Origin: Lachnospiraceae bacterium
GTDB lineage: Bacteria > Bacillota > Clostridia > Lachnospirales > Lachnospiraceae
Assembly: GCA_024680055.1 (NCBI GenBank)
Contig: JAILCP010000001.1
Span: forward strand, 1-48,424
DNA: 48,424 bases
Reading direction: 5' to 3'
Both the position numbers and the translations under genes were made by a program. Position 1 is the stretch's first letter. Each line of letters begins with the position of its first letter. The notes beneath the pieces were generated by a model, which had not been told where the DNA came from, ran no database searches, and saw only the letters and a list, made by a program, of their open reading frames with translations. Positions 27,530-36,524 of this stretch are shown piece by piece.

Positions 27530-28636
27530 TCACCCCCTAACGTCATATTGAAGAAGTACATCTTCATCAAATTCCATAATTTTTGGTTTTTCCAGGACTA
27601 AGGCTTCGTTCACCTTCTCTGCCCCATCTCCTTTTACCGGAGTATAGCTACTGTTTCCACCAAATACTTTGGCTCCGATATAAACATAAACCCGATTCAC
27701 CAGCTTTTCATCCAAAAAGGCGCCGCTTACTGTTCCGCCTCCTTCTACCAGAATGCCGTCAATTCCCAATTCTCCGACTTTTATCAGCAGTTGCTGCAAG
27801 TCCACATGTTGATTCTTCTTTGGCAAAAACAATACGGTGACTCCCTTTTCCTCCAAGGCCTTCACCTTTTGGTTCTCTGTTTCTTCAAGGCTTGTGGCCA
27901 CAATGGTTTTGATTTCTTTTGCCGTGTTCACAAGTTGTGATGTAAGGGGAATCTGCAGCCTTGTATCGCATACGATGCGCACCGGATTTCGATATGTTGT
28001 TTCCTCTGAATTCAGTCGTACGTTTAACATTGGATCATCCGCCAGCACGGTATTGATTCCCACCAGAATTCCCATGTAATAATTACGCAGGATATGCACA
28101 TGCTTTCTGGCAGTTTCACCGGTAATCCACTGGCTGTCCCCGGTCTTTGTTGCAATCTTTCCGTCTGCGGTCATGGCATATTTTAATGCCACAAAAGGCG
28201 TTTTTTTTGTAATATAGTGGAAGAACACCGGATTGATTTCATCACATTCTTCCCTCATAAAATCCTGCACCACTTCTATGCCTGCCTCCTGAAGCATCTT
28301 TGCTCCTTTTCCCGCCACCTTGGGATTGGGATCTCTGGAGCCGATTACAACTCTCTTTAACTTGTGCTCCATAATGGCCTCTGTGCATGGAGGTGTTTTT
28401 CCGTAGTGGCAACAAGGCTCCAAGGTCACATATATGGTTGCTCCCTCTGCACTTTCCCTGCAATCTGCCAGGGCATTTCTCTCAGCATGAAGCTCCCCGT
28501 ATTTTCTGTGATAACCTTCTCCAATGATGCGGCCGTCTTTTACAATAACTGCCCCCACCATAGGGTTGGGATTGGTTGCTCCTGCTCCCTTTTTGGCCAG
28601 TTCAATGGCTCTTAACATATAATCTCTATCTTCCAT
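27530..28636 (-). CDS. ribD: Bifunctional riboflavin deaminase/reductase
   Basis: This 368-residue protein deaminates and then reduces the pyrimidine intermediate. The N-terminal deaminase domain has the zinc ligands HAERNALADC and PCCHYGKTPPC. The C-terminal reductase domain contains FVALKYAMTADGKIA and a substrate block GILVEGGGTVSGAFL. It is the first gene of the rib operon, directly downstream of the FMN riboswitch and its terminator. Confidence 0.96.
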   Translation of the reverse strand: MEDRDYMLRAIELAKKGAGATNPNPMVGAVIVKDGRIIGEGYHRKYGELHAERNALADCRESAEGATIYVTLEPCCHYGKTPPCTEAIMEHKLKRVVIGSRDPNPKVAGKGAKMLQEAGIEVVQDFMREECDEINPVFFHYITKKTPFVALKYAMTADGKIATKTGDSQWITGETARKHVHILRNYYMGILVGINTVLADDPMLNVRLNSEETTYRNPVRIVCDTRLQIPLTSQLVNTAKEIKTIVATSLEETENQKVKALEEKGVTVLFLPKKNQHVDLQQLLIKVGELGIDGILVEGGGTVSGAFLDEKLVNRVYVYIGAKVFGGNSSYTPVKGDGAEKVNEALVLEKPKIMEFDEDVLLQYDVRG

Positions 28637-28680
28637 TTGGTTACCTCTTGTTTTTCAGGCTTGTGATTATCTACTATAAA

Positions 28681-28709
28681 AAAGCTCCGGAAAACATTTC
28701 CAGAGCTTC
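28681..28709 (-). terminator. Terminator of the FMN riboswitch expression platform
   Basis: On the minus strand AAGCTCTGGAAA pairs with TTTCCGGAGCTT (one G-U pair) and runs into a T tract ending near 28678. It lies between the aptamer and ribD, as expected for transcriptional attenuation. Confidence 0.88.
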
Positions 28710-28731
28710 TAAATACACTTATTCCATATCA

Positions 28732-28840
28732 CATCTTCTTCCATCCAGACTCTACTGTCGGCTTCGGAGTTACACCGAATCAACCAAAAAGGCTCGCGGG
28801 CTGTACCGCCGGTTGGGAATTTCACCACACCCTGAAAATG
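28732..28840 (-). ncRNA. FMN riboswitch (RFN element)
   Basis: On the minus strand this contains the hallmark blocks in order: AGGGTGTGGTGAAATTCCC, ACCGGCGGT, AGCCCGCGAGC, AACTCCGAAGCCGACAGT and AGTCTGGATGGAAGAAGAT. P1 is CATTTTC with GAAGATG. An AAATACA segment (28839-28845) just 5' of the aptamer can also pair with TGTATTT (28711-28717) next to the terminator, extending or competing with P1. FMN binding should favour the terminator and shut off ribD-E-BA-H. Confidence 0.97.
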
Positions 28841-28858
28841 TATTTAATTGTCCAACCC

Positions 28859-28887
28859 ATTATAAAACAGTTCTATAGAAAAATCAA
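28859..28887 (-). promoter_or_regulatory. rib operon promoter
   Basis: On the minus strand, TTGATT (28882-28887), a 17-bp spacer and TATAAT (28859-28864) lie directly upstream of the riboswitch aptamer. Confidence 0.8.
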
Positions 28888-28905
28888 TCAGTAAGACAAT
28901 TCTTG

Positions 28906-29517
28906 TTACCTGTAATAAAATACCACCAACTGAGTCCGATCTCGAAGTCTTAATTTATCCAGAACCGAGCTTAAATAATTTCTTACCGTTCCTTCGCTTA
29001 GGCAGAGCTTTGCTGCAATTTCTTTATTGTTCAGTCCTTCCGCCACAAGGGTGATCAAATCCATTTCCTTTTCCGTAATTCCTTTATCGCGGAATTTTTC
29101 AAAAGTATCTTTCACCGCTCCCTTATTCAGCTTTTCCACAATGTCTCCGGCAAATACACTTTGACCCCGGCCCACTGCCTGAAGAGATGGCACAATGCTT
29201 TCATAATCCTGTTTTAAAATGTAACCCTTTGCTCCATACTTTAAGGCATTGATTACATATTCATCATCGCAGAAGGTGGTCAAAAACAAGATCTTTGCCT
29301 CCGGGTGTTTTTCCAAAATAATTTTGGCCGCTTCCATACCGTCCATTCCTTCCATGCGAATATCCGACAATAAAATGTCCGGCTGATGCTGTTCATAAAG
29401 GGCAATGGCCTCCTCACCGTTTTCTCCGCATGCCACAACTTCCATACCGCTGCTGGCAATAATGGTTTTTAAAGATATTAATGCTATTTTGTCATCATCC
29501 ACAATTACTACTCTCAT
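28906..29517 (-). CDS. NarL/LuxR-family response regulator
   Basis: This 203-residue regulator has a receiver domain at residues 1-115 (acidic pocket VDDD, phosphoacceptor Asp in LLSDIRMEG, Lys in GYILKQ) and a LuxR-type helix-turn-helix at about 140-200 (GLNNKEIAAKLCLSEGTVRN). Its ATG overlaps the stop of the histidine kinase gene by one base (TAATG), so the two are translationally coupled. I infer that it controls the divergent ABC transporter operon and its own promoter. Confidence 0.93.
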   Translation of the reverse strand: MRVVIVDDDKIALISLKTIIASSGMEVVACGENGEEAIALYEQHQPDILLSDIRMEGMDGMEAAKIILEKHPEAKILFLTTFCDDEYVINALKYGAKGYILKQDYESIVPSLQAVGRGQSVFAGDIVEKLNKGAVKDTFEKFRDKGITEKEMDLITLVAEGLNNKEIAAKLCLSEGTVRNYLSSVLDKLRLRDRTQLVVFYYR

Positions 29518-30632
29518 TATTTTTCCTCCTGTGTTTTTGGCACGGATACGAAAATCCGAAATCCCTTTTCCCCTGAAACGGTAAAAATACCACCCAGATT
29601 TCTGGCACGTTCTTCCATGTTGGAAAGACCGATACCCCCTTTTATATGACCGATGTTTTTGGCACCGGTTCCATTATCCTCCACCAACATCTGATAATAA
29701 TCCGAAAGCTCCAACATATCCACGTTGATTTTGGTTGCATTGGAGTGCTTGCGAATATTGGTGATGGCTTCTTTTAAAATGGTAATAAAGGCATATTTAA
29801 TCTCCTTGTCTGCCTCAAGAGAAATGGTACAGCGATACTCCACTTCATAATCGGAAAGCTCAGCAAGAAGTTTCTCTGCTGCCGCTTTCACGTCAAAACT
29901 TTCTTTATGTAAATCATGAACACTTTCCCGAATATTGTTCATGGCCACATCCAGGCTTTCCTTTAAAGGCTCAAGTTCCTCTCTCACCGGCTCCTGTTTG
30001 TGCACCACCATAATGGCTCCCAGCTGTAAAATGGATCTGGTCAGCATATGGCCCACATTATCGTGAATCTCCCTGGCAATACGATTTCGCTCGCTTAAAG
30101 TGGCGATATGTATCTCCTTTTCCTGATTGGATGCAAGATAGGTATTTTTCTCTTTTAAAGCATTGAGAAGCTCCGTTGCATTATCCCGATTGACTTTGAT
30201 TTCCTCTTCTTTCTCGCAGAGCAACCCGTCCTTTTCACCAAGAAGCACTCCCATCACTGCCATTCCGATATAAAAACAGGTAACCCCTGCCCCCAAAGCA
30301 CCGTGGCATGCAAAGAAACTTCCGCCAAACAGCAATAAAAACAGGCCGCTTTCATTTTTCCACATTCTATTTTCATAGAAATAAGAATATATCACCACAG
30401 GCAAAATAAAAATCGCCCGGGGCAGGATGAAAGAAGCCACAAAACTTCCCATATACAAAACCCTTTTCACAATAAAGGCCGATTTTCCTTTTTCATCTTC
30501 CAGATAACAAAACACCGTTGCCAAAATCAGGCCCACTAAGGCACATACCACCACATTGGACATGCCCACAAAACGGCTGTATCCCATAATTCCAAAAAGC
30601 AATAAAATGCCACGATCCATGTACGTTCGCAT
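29517..30632 (-). CDS. Sensor histidine kinase (HisKA_3 / NarX-DesK type)
   Basis: This 371-residue membrane kinase has about five short hydrophobic segments in the first 130 residues with almost no extracellular domain, an intramembrane-sensing layout. A coiled coil at about 135-185 follows, then the HisKA_3 dimerisation domain with phospho-His in REIHDNVGHMLTR, and a HATPase_c domain with ITNIRKHSNA, EDNGTGA and GGIGLSNMEERA. AAGGAG precedes the ATG. It pairs with the response regulator that follows. Similar kinases sit beside ABC exporters that respond to envelope stress or antimicrobials; the stimulus here is unknown. Confidence 0.92.
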   Translation of the reverse strand: MRTYMDRGILLLFGIMGYSRFVGMSNVVVCALVGLILATVFCYLEDEKGKSAFIVKRVLYMGSFVASFILPRAIFILPVVIYSYFYENRMWKNESGLFLLLFGGSFFACHGALGAGVTCFYIGMAVMGVLLGEKDGLLCEKEEEIKVNRDNATELLNALKEKNTYLASNQEKEIHIATLSERNRIAREIHDNVGHMLTRSILQLGAIMVVHKQEPVREELEPLKESLDVAMNNIRESVHDLHKESFDVKAAAEKLLAELSDYEVEYRCTISLEADKEIKYAFITILKEAITNIRKHSNATKINVDMLELSDYYQMLVEDNGTGAKNIGHIKGGIGLSNMEERARNLGGIFTVSGEKGFRIFVSVPKTQEEK

Positions 30633-30655
30633 ACTGTTCTCCTTAAATCTTTCTC

Positions 30656-30684
30656 ATTGTATCTTATTCCATGACATTTGTCAC
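30656..30684 (-). promoter_or_regulatory. Promoter of the two-component operon
   Basis: On the minus strand, GTGACA (30679-30684), a 17-bp spacer and TACAAT (30656-30661). The -35 box lies inside the palindrome 30672-30683, so a regulator bound there would affect this promoter. Confidence 0.7.
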
Positions 30685-30696
30685 ATAAAGTTGTGA
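30672..30696. promoter_or_regulatory. Paired dyads between kinase and ABC operons
   Basis: A perfect palindrome, TGACA-TT-TGTCA (30672-30683), is followed by a second overlapping dyad, TCACA-TAAAGT-TGTGA (30681-30696). Both lie midway between the divergent operons. They are good candidates for response-regulator binding sites. Confidence 0.6.
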
Positions 30697-30766
30697 TTCT
30701 GTTCACTACAAAACCTTTTTCTTTTTCCATATACTAAGCTTATCAAAACGAAAGGGAGAATTACCT

Positions 30767-31717
30767 ATGAACGAATCCATTATCACAGTAGAAAACCTGG
30801 TAAAACGATATAAAGACCTCATTGCCTTAGACCATTTTAATCTTGAGGTAAAAGAAGGTGAGATTTTCGGACTTCTTGGGCCAAACGGTTCCGGAAAATC
30901 CACCACCATCAATTGTATCCTTGGACTTTTAAAATACGACAAAGGAGACATTCAGGTATTTGGTCAAAAAATGAAACCGGACAGTTACGACCTGAAAGCC
31001 AATATCGGAGTTATTATGCAGAATGTGGCGGTATTTAAAGAACTTACCGTTTATGAAAATGTAGATTATTTTTGCGGACTGTATATTAAAGATAAAGCCC
31101 TTAGAAAGCAATATGTAAATGAGGCCATTGATTTTGTATCTCTGAATGATTTCAGAAAGTTTTATCCCAAAAAACTTTCCGGCGGCCTCCTTCGCAGATT
31201 AAACATTGCCTGCGGCATTGCCCACAAACCATCTCTGATTTTCATGGACGAACCTACCGTAGCGGTGGATCCCCAGAGTCGAAACAGCATTTTGGAAGGC
31301 ATTCAGCGATTGAATAAAGAAGGTGCCACCATTGTTTACACCTCCCACTACATGGAAGAGGTGGAACAGATTTGCACCAAGATTGCCATTATGGACAAGG
31401 GTAAAAATCTTGCCATCGGCACTGCGGATCAGTTAAAAGCCATGATTCAAAACACCGAAACCGTTCATATTGAAACACTGAACTTATCCAAAGAAGTGGA
31501 AAATAAATTATCCGGGCTTTCCCATCTTTATAAGCAGAGCTATAACGACCGGATTTTGAAACTTTACTTTAACGGTGGAGACAATAACCTTTTATCCACC
31601 TTGAAGATTCTGGAAGACAATCACGTACGCTTTGGCCGTGTCTATTCCGAACTTCCGACCTTAAATGACGTGTTCCTGGAAATTACCGGAACCGAACTTC
31701 GAGATAAGGAGGCCTAA
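30767..31717 (+). CDS. ABC transporter ATP-binding protein
   Basis: This 316-residue ATPase energises the two ABC-2 permeases encoded next. Walker A is GPNGSGKST, the signature is LSGGLLRRLN (a variant of LSGGM/Q), Walker B is LIFMDEPT, followed by D-loop AVDPQSR and H-loop His in YTSH. The 95 residues after the ATPase core are the C-terminal extension typical of DrrA/NatA-type exporters. GGGAG precedes the ATG. It ends 3 nt before the first permease gene. Confidence 0.93.
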   Translation: MNESIITVENLVKRYKDLIALDHFNLEVKEGEIFGLLGPNGSGKSTTINCILGLLKYDKGDIQVFGQKMKPDSYDLKANIGVIMQNVAVFKELTVYENVDYFCGLYIKDKALRKQYVNEAIDFVSLNDFRKFYPKKLSGGLLRRLNIACGIAHKPSLIFMDEPTVAVDPQSRNSILEGIQRLNKEGATIVYTSHYMEEVEQICTKIAIMDKGKNLAIGTADQLKAMIQNTETVHIETLNLSKEVENKLSGLSHLYKQSYNDRILKLYFNGGDNNLLSTLKILEDNHVRFGRVYSELPTLNDVFLEITGTELRDKEA

Positions 31718-31720
31718 CCC

Positions 31721-32860
31721 ATGTTTTTGCATTTGTTTAAATATCGTTTTTTATCCTTTGTACGTGAGAAAAGCATGATTTTCTGGATTTTGGTTTTCCC
31801 GATTATCCTTGGCACCTGCTTTTACCTGGCCTTTGGAAAAATCAACGAAAAAAGCGAAAATTTCACCTCCATTCCGGTGGCTGTTGTGATGGAAACAAAA
31901 GAAGATGGAACTGCCTTTCAAGACTTTATGTCCAACCTGAAAACAAAGGAGGACACCCCCTTTTTTAAGGTAACCTACACCACCCGGAAAAAAGGTGAAA
32001 AATTATTAAAGGACAAAAAGGTGGACGGCCTGATTCTTTACAAAGATGGCACACCGCACCTTACCATTACAGAATCCGGTTACAATGCAACGATTATAAA
32101 AACCGTTCTGGAACGCTATATCCAGTCTGCAGAAGTTGTAATCAGTGCCTATAAAAAGAATCCTGCTAAGGTTCCCGGGATTTTAGAAACCCTTTCTGAG
32201 GGAGTTGAAATAAAAGAAAATAAATTAACCAGCGGAAATCCTGACAATATTTTGGAGTATTTTTATGCGCTGATTGCCATGGCATCACTTTTTTCCTCCC
32301 TTACCGGACGAACCCTGGCATGGCAGGCAAAAGCCAATAAAAGCGCCGTTGGTATGCGTAAAACCTGCGGTGCAACCCACCGGCTCACCGTACTTCTGGC
32401 AGATTTTTGCGCTTCCCTATTTGTTCATGCCATTTCCTCTGCTTTGCTGGTTACTTACCTTTTATTTGTGTTGAAAATCAACCTGGGAGTTTCTTTTTTG
32501 GCAACTTTAGCCATTTCCCTTTCCGGAGCAGTGATTGGTCTTTGTGTGGGCCTGATTATCGGTTCTATACCGGGACTTTCCGAAGGTACTCAGATTGGTT
32601 TAAACGTAGGATTTACCCTGTTTTCCAGCTTTTTAAGCGGACTGATGATGGGCGATATGAAACGTTTTATCGAAGCAAGTTGTCCTTTGATTAATCATAT
32701 TAATCCGGCAACTTTGATTTCCAACGCTCTTTACTCCCTGAACATCTACGATAACTATGATAGATTTTTGATAAATATTTTTACCATGTTGGGATTATCC
32801 GTCTTTCTTATAATTACCAGCTACTTTATGACAAGGAGAGAAACCTATGACAGTCTTTAA
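31721..32860 (+). CDS. ABC-2 type permease, first subunit
   Basis: This 379-residue membrane protein has one N-terminal helix (about 20-42), an extracytoplasmic domain at 45-180, then five hydrophobic helices, the usual ABC-2 exporter topology. AAGGAGG overlaps the end of the ATPase gene. The last 14 nt overlap the next permease gene, so the pair is probably a heterodimer. The substrate is unknown; the linked two-component system suggests toxin, peptide or lipid efflux. Confidence 0.88.
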   Translation: MFLHLFKYRFLSFVREKSMIFWILVFPIILGTCFYLAFGKINEKSENFTSIPVAVVMETKEDGTAFQDFMSNLKTKEDTPFFKVTYTTRKKGEKLLKDKKVDGLILYKDGTPHLTITESGYNATIIKTVLERYIQSAEVVISAYKKNPAKVPGILETLSEGVEIKENKLTSGNPDNILEYFYALIAMASLFSSLTGRTLAWQAKANKSAVGMRKTCGATHRLTVLLADFCASLFVHAISSALLVTYLLFVLKINLGVSFLATLAISLSGAVIGLCVGLIIGSIPGLSEGTQIGLNVGFTLFSSFLSGLMMGDMKRFIEASCPLINHINPATLISNALYSLNIYDNYDRFLINIFTMLGLSVFLIITSYFMTRRETYDSL

Positions 32861-33968
32861 AACATTTTTTAAGGTGGCAAGAGCTTATATCCGACCTGCC
32901 ATTATATATACCTGCATTTTTCTTGGTATTATCCTTCTCATTAATAAATCTTACAAAAATGAGGATTCCTCTTATGAGAATGCCAGGCTGGACCTTGCCA
33001 TTTTTGACAATGATCACAGCGATTTAAGTGAACACCTCTCTTCCTACCTGGAAGAAAAACATAACCTCGTTACCCTTTCTTATGATAAAGACGCCTTTCG
33101 CGACGCCATTTACCAGCGTACCTGTGAATATGTGCTGATTATTCCAAAGGGCTATGAAAAGGGAGATGCCACTTTAGAATCCTACAAGCTTCCCGGCTCT
33201 ATCTACAGCAGTCTTTTGGAAAGCAATATCGATCAATATTTATCCTTGTATAAATCCTACCTTTCCATGGGATTAAAACCGGACAGCGCTCATCAAAGAG
33301 CTCTGGATACCATTGACAAAACTGTGGATGTAAAACTTCAATCCGCCAAACAAACCAATACCAACAAACCGGAGCACCGCTTCTTCTCTTATTTTACTTA
33401 TGCCATTGTTTCTGTTATTATCAGTGTTTTAACACCGATTTTGATTCGTTTTCATAACGGTGACCTGAAAATGCGAAGTCTTTGTTCCGGAATTTCCACA
33501 TTTCGTCGAAGTCTTTCTCTGACCCTTGGAAGTGCTATATTTACCATGATTATTTTATCGGTATACTTAATCATCGGTGGACTATTGTTTCCGGATTGGC
33601 TCAATAAAGCCACTTTTATGGCCCGGCTTTGCAATACCTTTACCTATTCCATGGTATGCCTTGCCGCCACATTTTTGATAAGTACTTTAACAAGCAATCT
33701 CACTGTGGTAGATATGGTCAGCAATGTTGTTGGTCTAACCTCCAGCTTCTTATGCGGGGTTTTTGTTCCTGCAGAATATTTAAGTAAGTCTGTACTTCAG
33801 ATGGGGCAATTTTTACCTTGCTATTGGTATATGAATGTGGAACGAGCCATTTCACAAAACTCCTACCATATGTCCTTTCACCTGACCAACGGCATTTTGG
33901 TTCAATGGCTGTTCTTTATAGCCCTCATGGCCATGGGATTACTGGCTGCAAAAAAGGAACGGTTTTAA
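32847..33968 (+). CDS. ABC-2 type permease, second subunit
   Basis: This 373-residue protein shares its sibling's topology: one N-terminal helix (about 17-35), an external domain to about residue 175, then a five-helix C-terminal block starting YFTYAIVSVIISVLT. AAGGAGAG lies upstream of ATG 32847, inside the end of the preceding gene. It is the last gene of the exporter operon and its stop codon lies within the terminator hairpin. Confidence 0.88.
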   Translation: MTVFKTFFKVARAYIRPAIIYTCIFLGIILLINKSYKNEDSSYENARLDLAIFDNDHSDLSEHLSSYLEEKHNLVTLSYDKDAFRDAIYQRTCEYVLIIPKGYEKGDATLESYKLPGSIYSSLLESNIDQYLSLYKSYLSMGLKPDSAHQRALDTIDKTVDVKLQSAKQTNTNKPEHRFFSYFTYAIVSVIISVLTPILIRFHNGDLKMRSLCSGISTFRRSLSLTLGSAIFTMIILSVYLIIGGLLFPDWLNKATFMARLCNTFTYSMVCLAATFLISTLTSNLTVVDMVSNVVGLTSSFLCGVFVPAEYLSKSVLQMGQFLPCYWYMNVERAISQNSYHMSFHLTNGILVQWLFFIALMAMGLLAAKKERF

Positions 33969-33981
33969 CAAAACCGTTCCT
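33955..33981. terminator. Bidirectional terminator ABC operon / CapA-like gene
   Basis: AGGAACGGTTTT pairs with AAAACCGTTCCT around AAC, with a T-rich run beyond. It overlaps the stop of the second permease and lies just beyond the convergent CapA-like gene. Confidence 0.85.
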
Positions 33982-33989
33982 CTTTGTTG

Positions 33990-35318
33990 CTATTTTATGG
34001 TCCCGTCATCTTTGATGGTTCCCTTCATTCCCCTTGAAATTCTTTGCAGCTTTCTTATTACGCGACGCTTTTCGCTTCCTGTTAAAAGCTTTGGTTGAAA
34101 GTCATTGTAGTTCTTATGACCGGAAAGGGAACATGGAAGCACCTTGCGATTGGTTCCTTTTACAAACACACCGTTGGAATCCACCAGAAAATCTTCCTGA
34201 TAAATCATGGTATCTTTATCACTTGGATTGGAATTTCCTCCAAAACAGAAGTTTCCAAGGCTGTACACAATCATGGAACCATTGTATTTCTCAATTCCCT
34301 GAAGCACATGCGGATGATGGGCCAGCACCAGATTGGCTCCCTGATCCACTGCATAGCGATAGTACTCCTTTTGCTGTGCCGTAATATTATGGGTATGCTC
34401 CACTCCGCCGTGGAAGGTTACAATTACCACCTTGGCTCCTTTTTTCTTCACCTTGGCGATTTGATTTTTCACTGTACTCTTGCTTACGCCTCGAAGCATG
34501 TTAAAACCAAGAAATCCAACTTTTACACCGTCCACCTTCTTGTAGGCGGCATTACTGCCTATAAAATATTTAATATCTGCCTTTTTCAAAGCATCCTTGG
34601 TATCTTTCAGGCCCTGTTCCCCAAAATCTCTGGTATGATTATTTGCAAGGTTTACCAGTTCTACCGATGATGACGTAAGAATCTTGGTATATTTTTTTGG
34701 TCCCTTAAAGGTAAAAGTTTTATCGGCACGATTTGTGGATGTGGTCAAAGTTCCTTCCAGATTCACCACTGTAATGTCATCCTTTTCAAACACCTTTTTG
34801 ACCTTCTTCAAAAAGTAAGCCGGATCGTTCACACGTTGATACATTTCATTGAACCGGCTGTTATATCTGCTGTCCACACCAAGGGTACAATCCCCTGCGG
34901 CGCTGATTTTAATTTGATGCAATTCATAGGAGGTAACGGTCGAGGCACCTTTTACCTTTTTCTCTCCTTCTTTGGAGAAAGGAATCACCTTAAATTTATA
35001 GGCCACATCTCCTTTTATCCCGGTGGTATAAGAGGTTGCGGTGGTACTCTTTTGCTCTTTATAATCACTGTCTCCTGTTTTCTTATAAATCATATAGCCC
35101 TTGGCATCTTTTACCGAATCCCAGGTTACTTTTACCTTGGATGCAGATAGGATTTTTGTTTTCAGATTAGTAACCGCTTCCGGCGCTTTCACTTCTTCCT
35201 GCTTTTTTTCATCTTCTTTCACGGTCTCCGCCTTGGAACAGGCCGGCAAGCCCACAATCACCATGGCCGTAAAGCATGCCACCATAACGGCGCTTACGAT
35301 TCTCCTTTTCATTTTCAT
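33990..35318 (-). CDS. CapA-family lipoprotein with fibronectin III domain
   Basis: This protein of about 442 residues has a signal peptide ending in a lipobox-like LPAC, an acidic linker, a fibronectin type III module at about 45-125 (VKVTWDSVKDAKGYMIYKK), and a PGA_cap/CapA metallophosphatase-like domain from about 135 (AAGDCTLGVD, VVNLEGTL, LANNHTRDFG, VTFHGGVEH, AHHPHVLQG, YSLGNFCFG). The family is linked to poly-gamma-glutamate capsule or surface polymer handling, but most stand-alone members are uncharacterised. GGGAGG supports ATG 35318; ATG 35312 is also possible. Anchored outside the cell by inference. Confidence 0.85.
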   Translation of the reverse strand: MKMKRRIVSAVMVACFTAMVIVGLPACSKAETVKEDEKKQEEVKAPEAVTNLKTKILSASKVKVTWDSVKDAKGYMIYKKTGDSDYKEQKSTTATSYTTGIKGDVAYKFKVIPFSKEGEKKVKGASTVTSYELHQIKISAAGDCTLGVDSRYNSRFNEMYQRVNDPAYFLKKVKKVFEKDDITVVNLEGTLTTSTNRADKTFTFKGPKKYTKILTSSSVELVNLANNHTRDFGEQGLKDTKDALKKADIKYFIGSNAAYKKVDGVKVGFLGFNMLRGVSKSTVKNQIAKVKKKGAKVVIVTFHGGVEHTHNITAQQKEYYRYAVDQGANLVLAHHPHVLQGIEKYNGSMIVYSLGNFCFGGNSNPSDKDTMIYQEDFLVDSNGVFVKGTNRKVLPCSLSGHKNYNDFQPKLLTGSEKRRVIRKLQRISRGMKGTIKDDGTIK

Positions 35319-35411
35319 TCTCTCCTCCCGGTACAAATTCTTCAAACTTTAACAGTTTTCATCGATATATACGTTATAATAACATTAATGATGTCTGGGA
35401 GGAATTGAATT

Positions 35412-36440
35412 ATGAAAAAAATGAAAGAACTTGCCATCCTTTGTATTTTTTGTCTTGTGCTGAGCCTTGTGATTATTCCGGAAAAGCCGGCGGTTCAAGC
35501 TGCTTCCGGCTATAAGGATGCCACCAGCGGCGCCCTTCATGTAGACGGCACCAAGTTAAAAGATAAAAAAGGAAACACCATCCAGCTTCGTGGCGTCAGC
35601 ACCCACGGACTTTCCTGGTTCCCGGGCTACGTCAACAACAAAATGTTCAAAGACCTTCACGACAAATGGGGTGCCAACGTGGTTCGTCTTGCCATGTACA
35701 CCGAAGAATACAACGGCTATTGCAGCGGCAGTTCCCAAAATAAAAAGGACTTAAAAGCCCTTGTAAAAAAGGGTGTAAAATACGCCACTGACAACGATTT
35801 GTACGTCATCATTGACTGGCACATTTTAAGCGACGGCAATCCAAAAACCCATCGCAAAGCTGCCATCAGCTTTTTCAAGGAAATGGCCAAAGAATATAAA
35901 AACAACACCAACGTGCTTTACGAAATCTGCAACGAGCCTAACGGCGGCACTTCCTGGAGCACCATTAAATCTTACGCAGAAGATGTGATTCCTGCCATCC
36001 GCAAATACGACAAGGATGCCATAGTAATTGTGGGAACACCAACCTGGTCCCAGGATGTAGGTCGGGCCGCCGCAAATCCTATTGATGAAGATAACATTAT
36101 GTATTCTCTTCATTTTTACGCAGGAACCCACAAAAAATGGCTTCGCGACCGTGCCAAAAGTGCCTTGGAATCCGGTCTTCCACTTTTTGTCACAGAATTT
36201 GGAACCACCGACGCTTCCGGAAACGGCACCGTAAACAAAACCCAGTCCAACTACTGGATCAACCTTCTTGACAACAAAAAGGTCAGCTACGTAAACTGGA
36301 GTCTTTGCAACAAAAACGAAAGCTCTGCCCTGATCAAAAGCAGTGTTTCCAAAACCAGCGGTCTAAATCGCTCCAACCTGTCAACCTCAGGTAAATGGTA
36401 CTATGACGTGCTTCGCAAGCGGGCCGGTTTGGCAAAGTAG
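35412..36440 (+). CDS. Secreted GH5 endoglucanase
   Basis: This 342-residue exported enzyme has a signal peptide of about 30 residues ending VQA-A and a single GH5 (subfamily 2-like) TIM barrel that hydrolyses beta-1,4-glucan internally. Visible motifs: QLRGVSTHGLSWF, DKWGANVVRLAMY, YVIIDWHIL, the acid/base Glu in YEICNEPNG and the nucleophile Glu in PLFVTEFGT. There is no carbohydrate-binding module, dockerin or sortase signal, so it is probably freely secreted. GGGAGG precedes ATG 35412. It is divergent from the CapA-like gene. Confidence 0.94.
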   Translation: MKKMKELAILCIFCLVLSLVIIPEKPAVQAASGYKDATSGALHVDGTKLKDKKGNTIQLRGVSTHGLSWFPGYVNNKMFKDLHDKWGANVVRLAMYTEEYNGYCSGSSQNKKDLKALVKKGVKYATDNDLYVIIDWHILSDGNPKTHRKAAISFFKEMAKEYKNNTNVLYEICNEPNGGTSWSTIKSYAEDVIPAIRKYDKDAIVIVGTPTWSQDVGRAAANPIDEDNIMYSLHFYAGTHKKWLRDRAKSALESGLPLFVTEFGTTDASGNGTVNKTQSNYWINLLDNKKVSYVNWSLCNKNESSALIKSSVSKTSGLNRSNLSTSGKWYYDVLRKRAGLAK

Positions 36441-36443
36441 TAC

Positions 36444-36477
36444 AAATTATTATGTGAACCATTACAAATAATAATTT
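36444..36477 (+). terminator. AT-rich hairpin after the GH5 gene
   Basis: AAATTATTAT (36444-36453) and ATAATAATTT (36468-36477) form a perfect 10-bp but all-AT stem, followed by a long T tract. It is a weak terminator or an RNA-stability hairpin. Confidence 0.55.
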
Positions 36478-36524
36478 TACTTTTTTTCTATTATGTATAT
36501 AATAATATAGGATTTATTAAGAAG

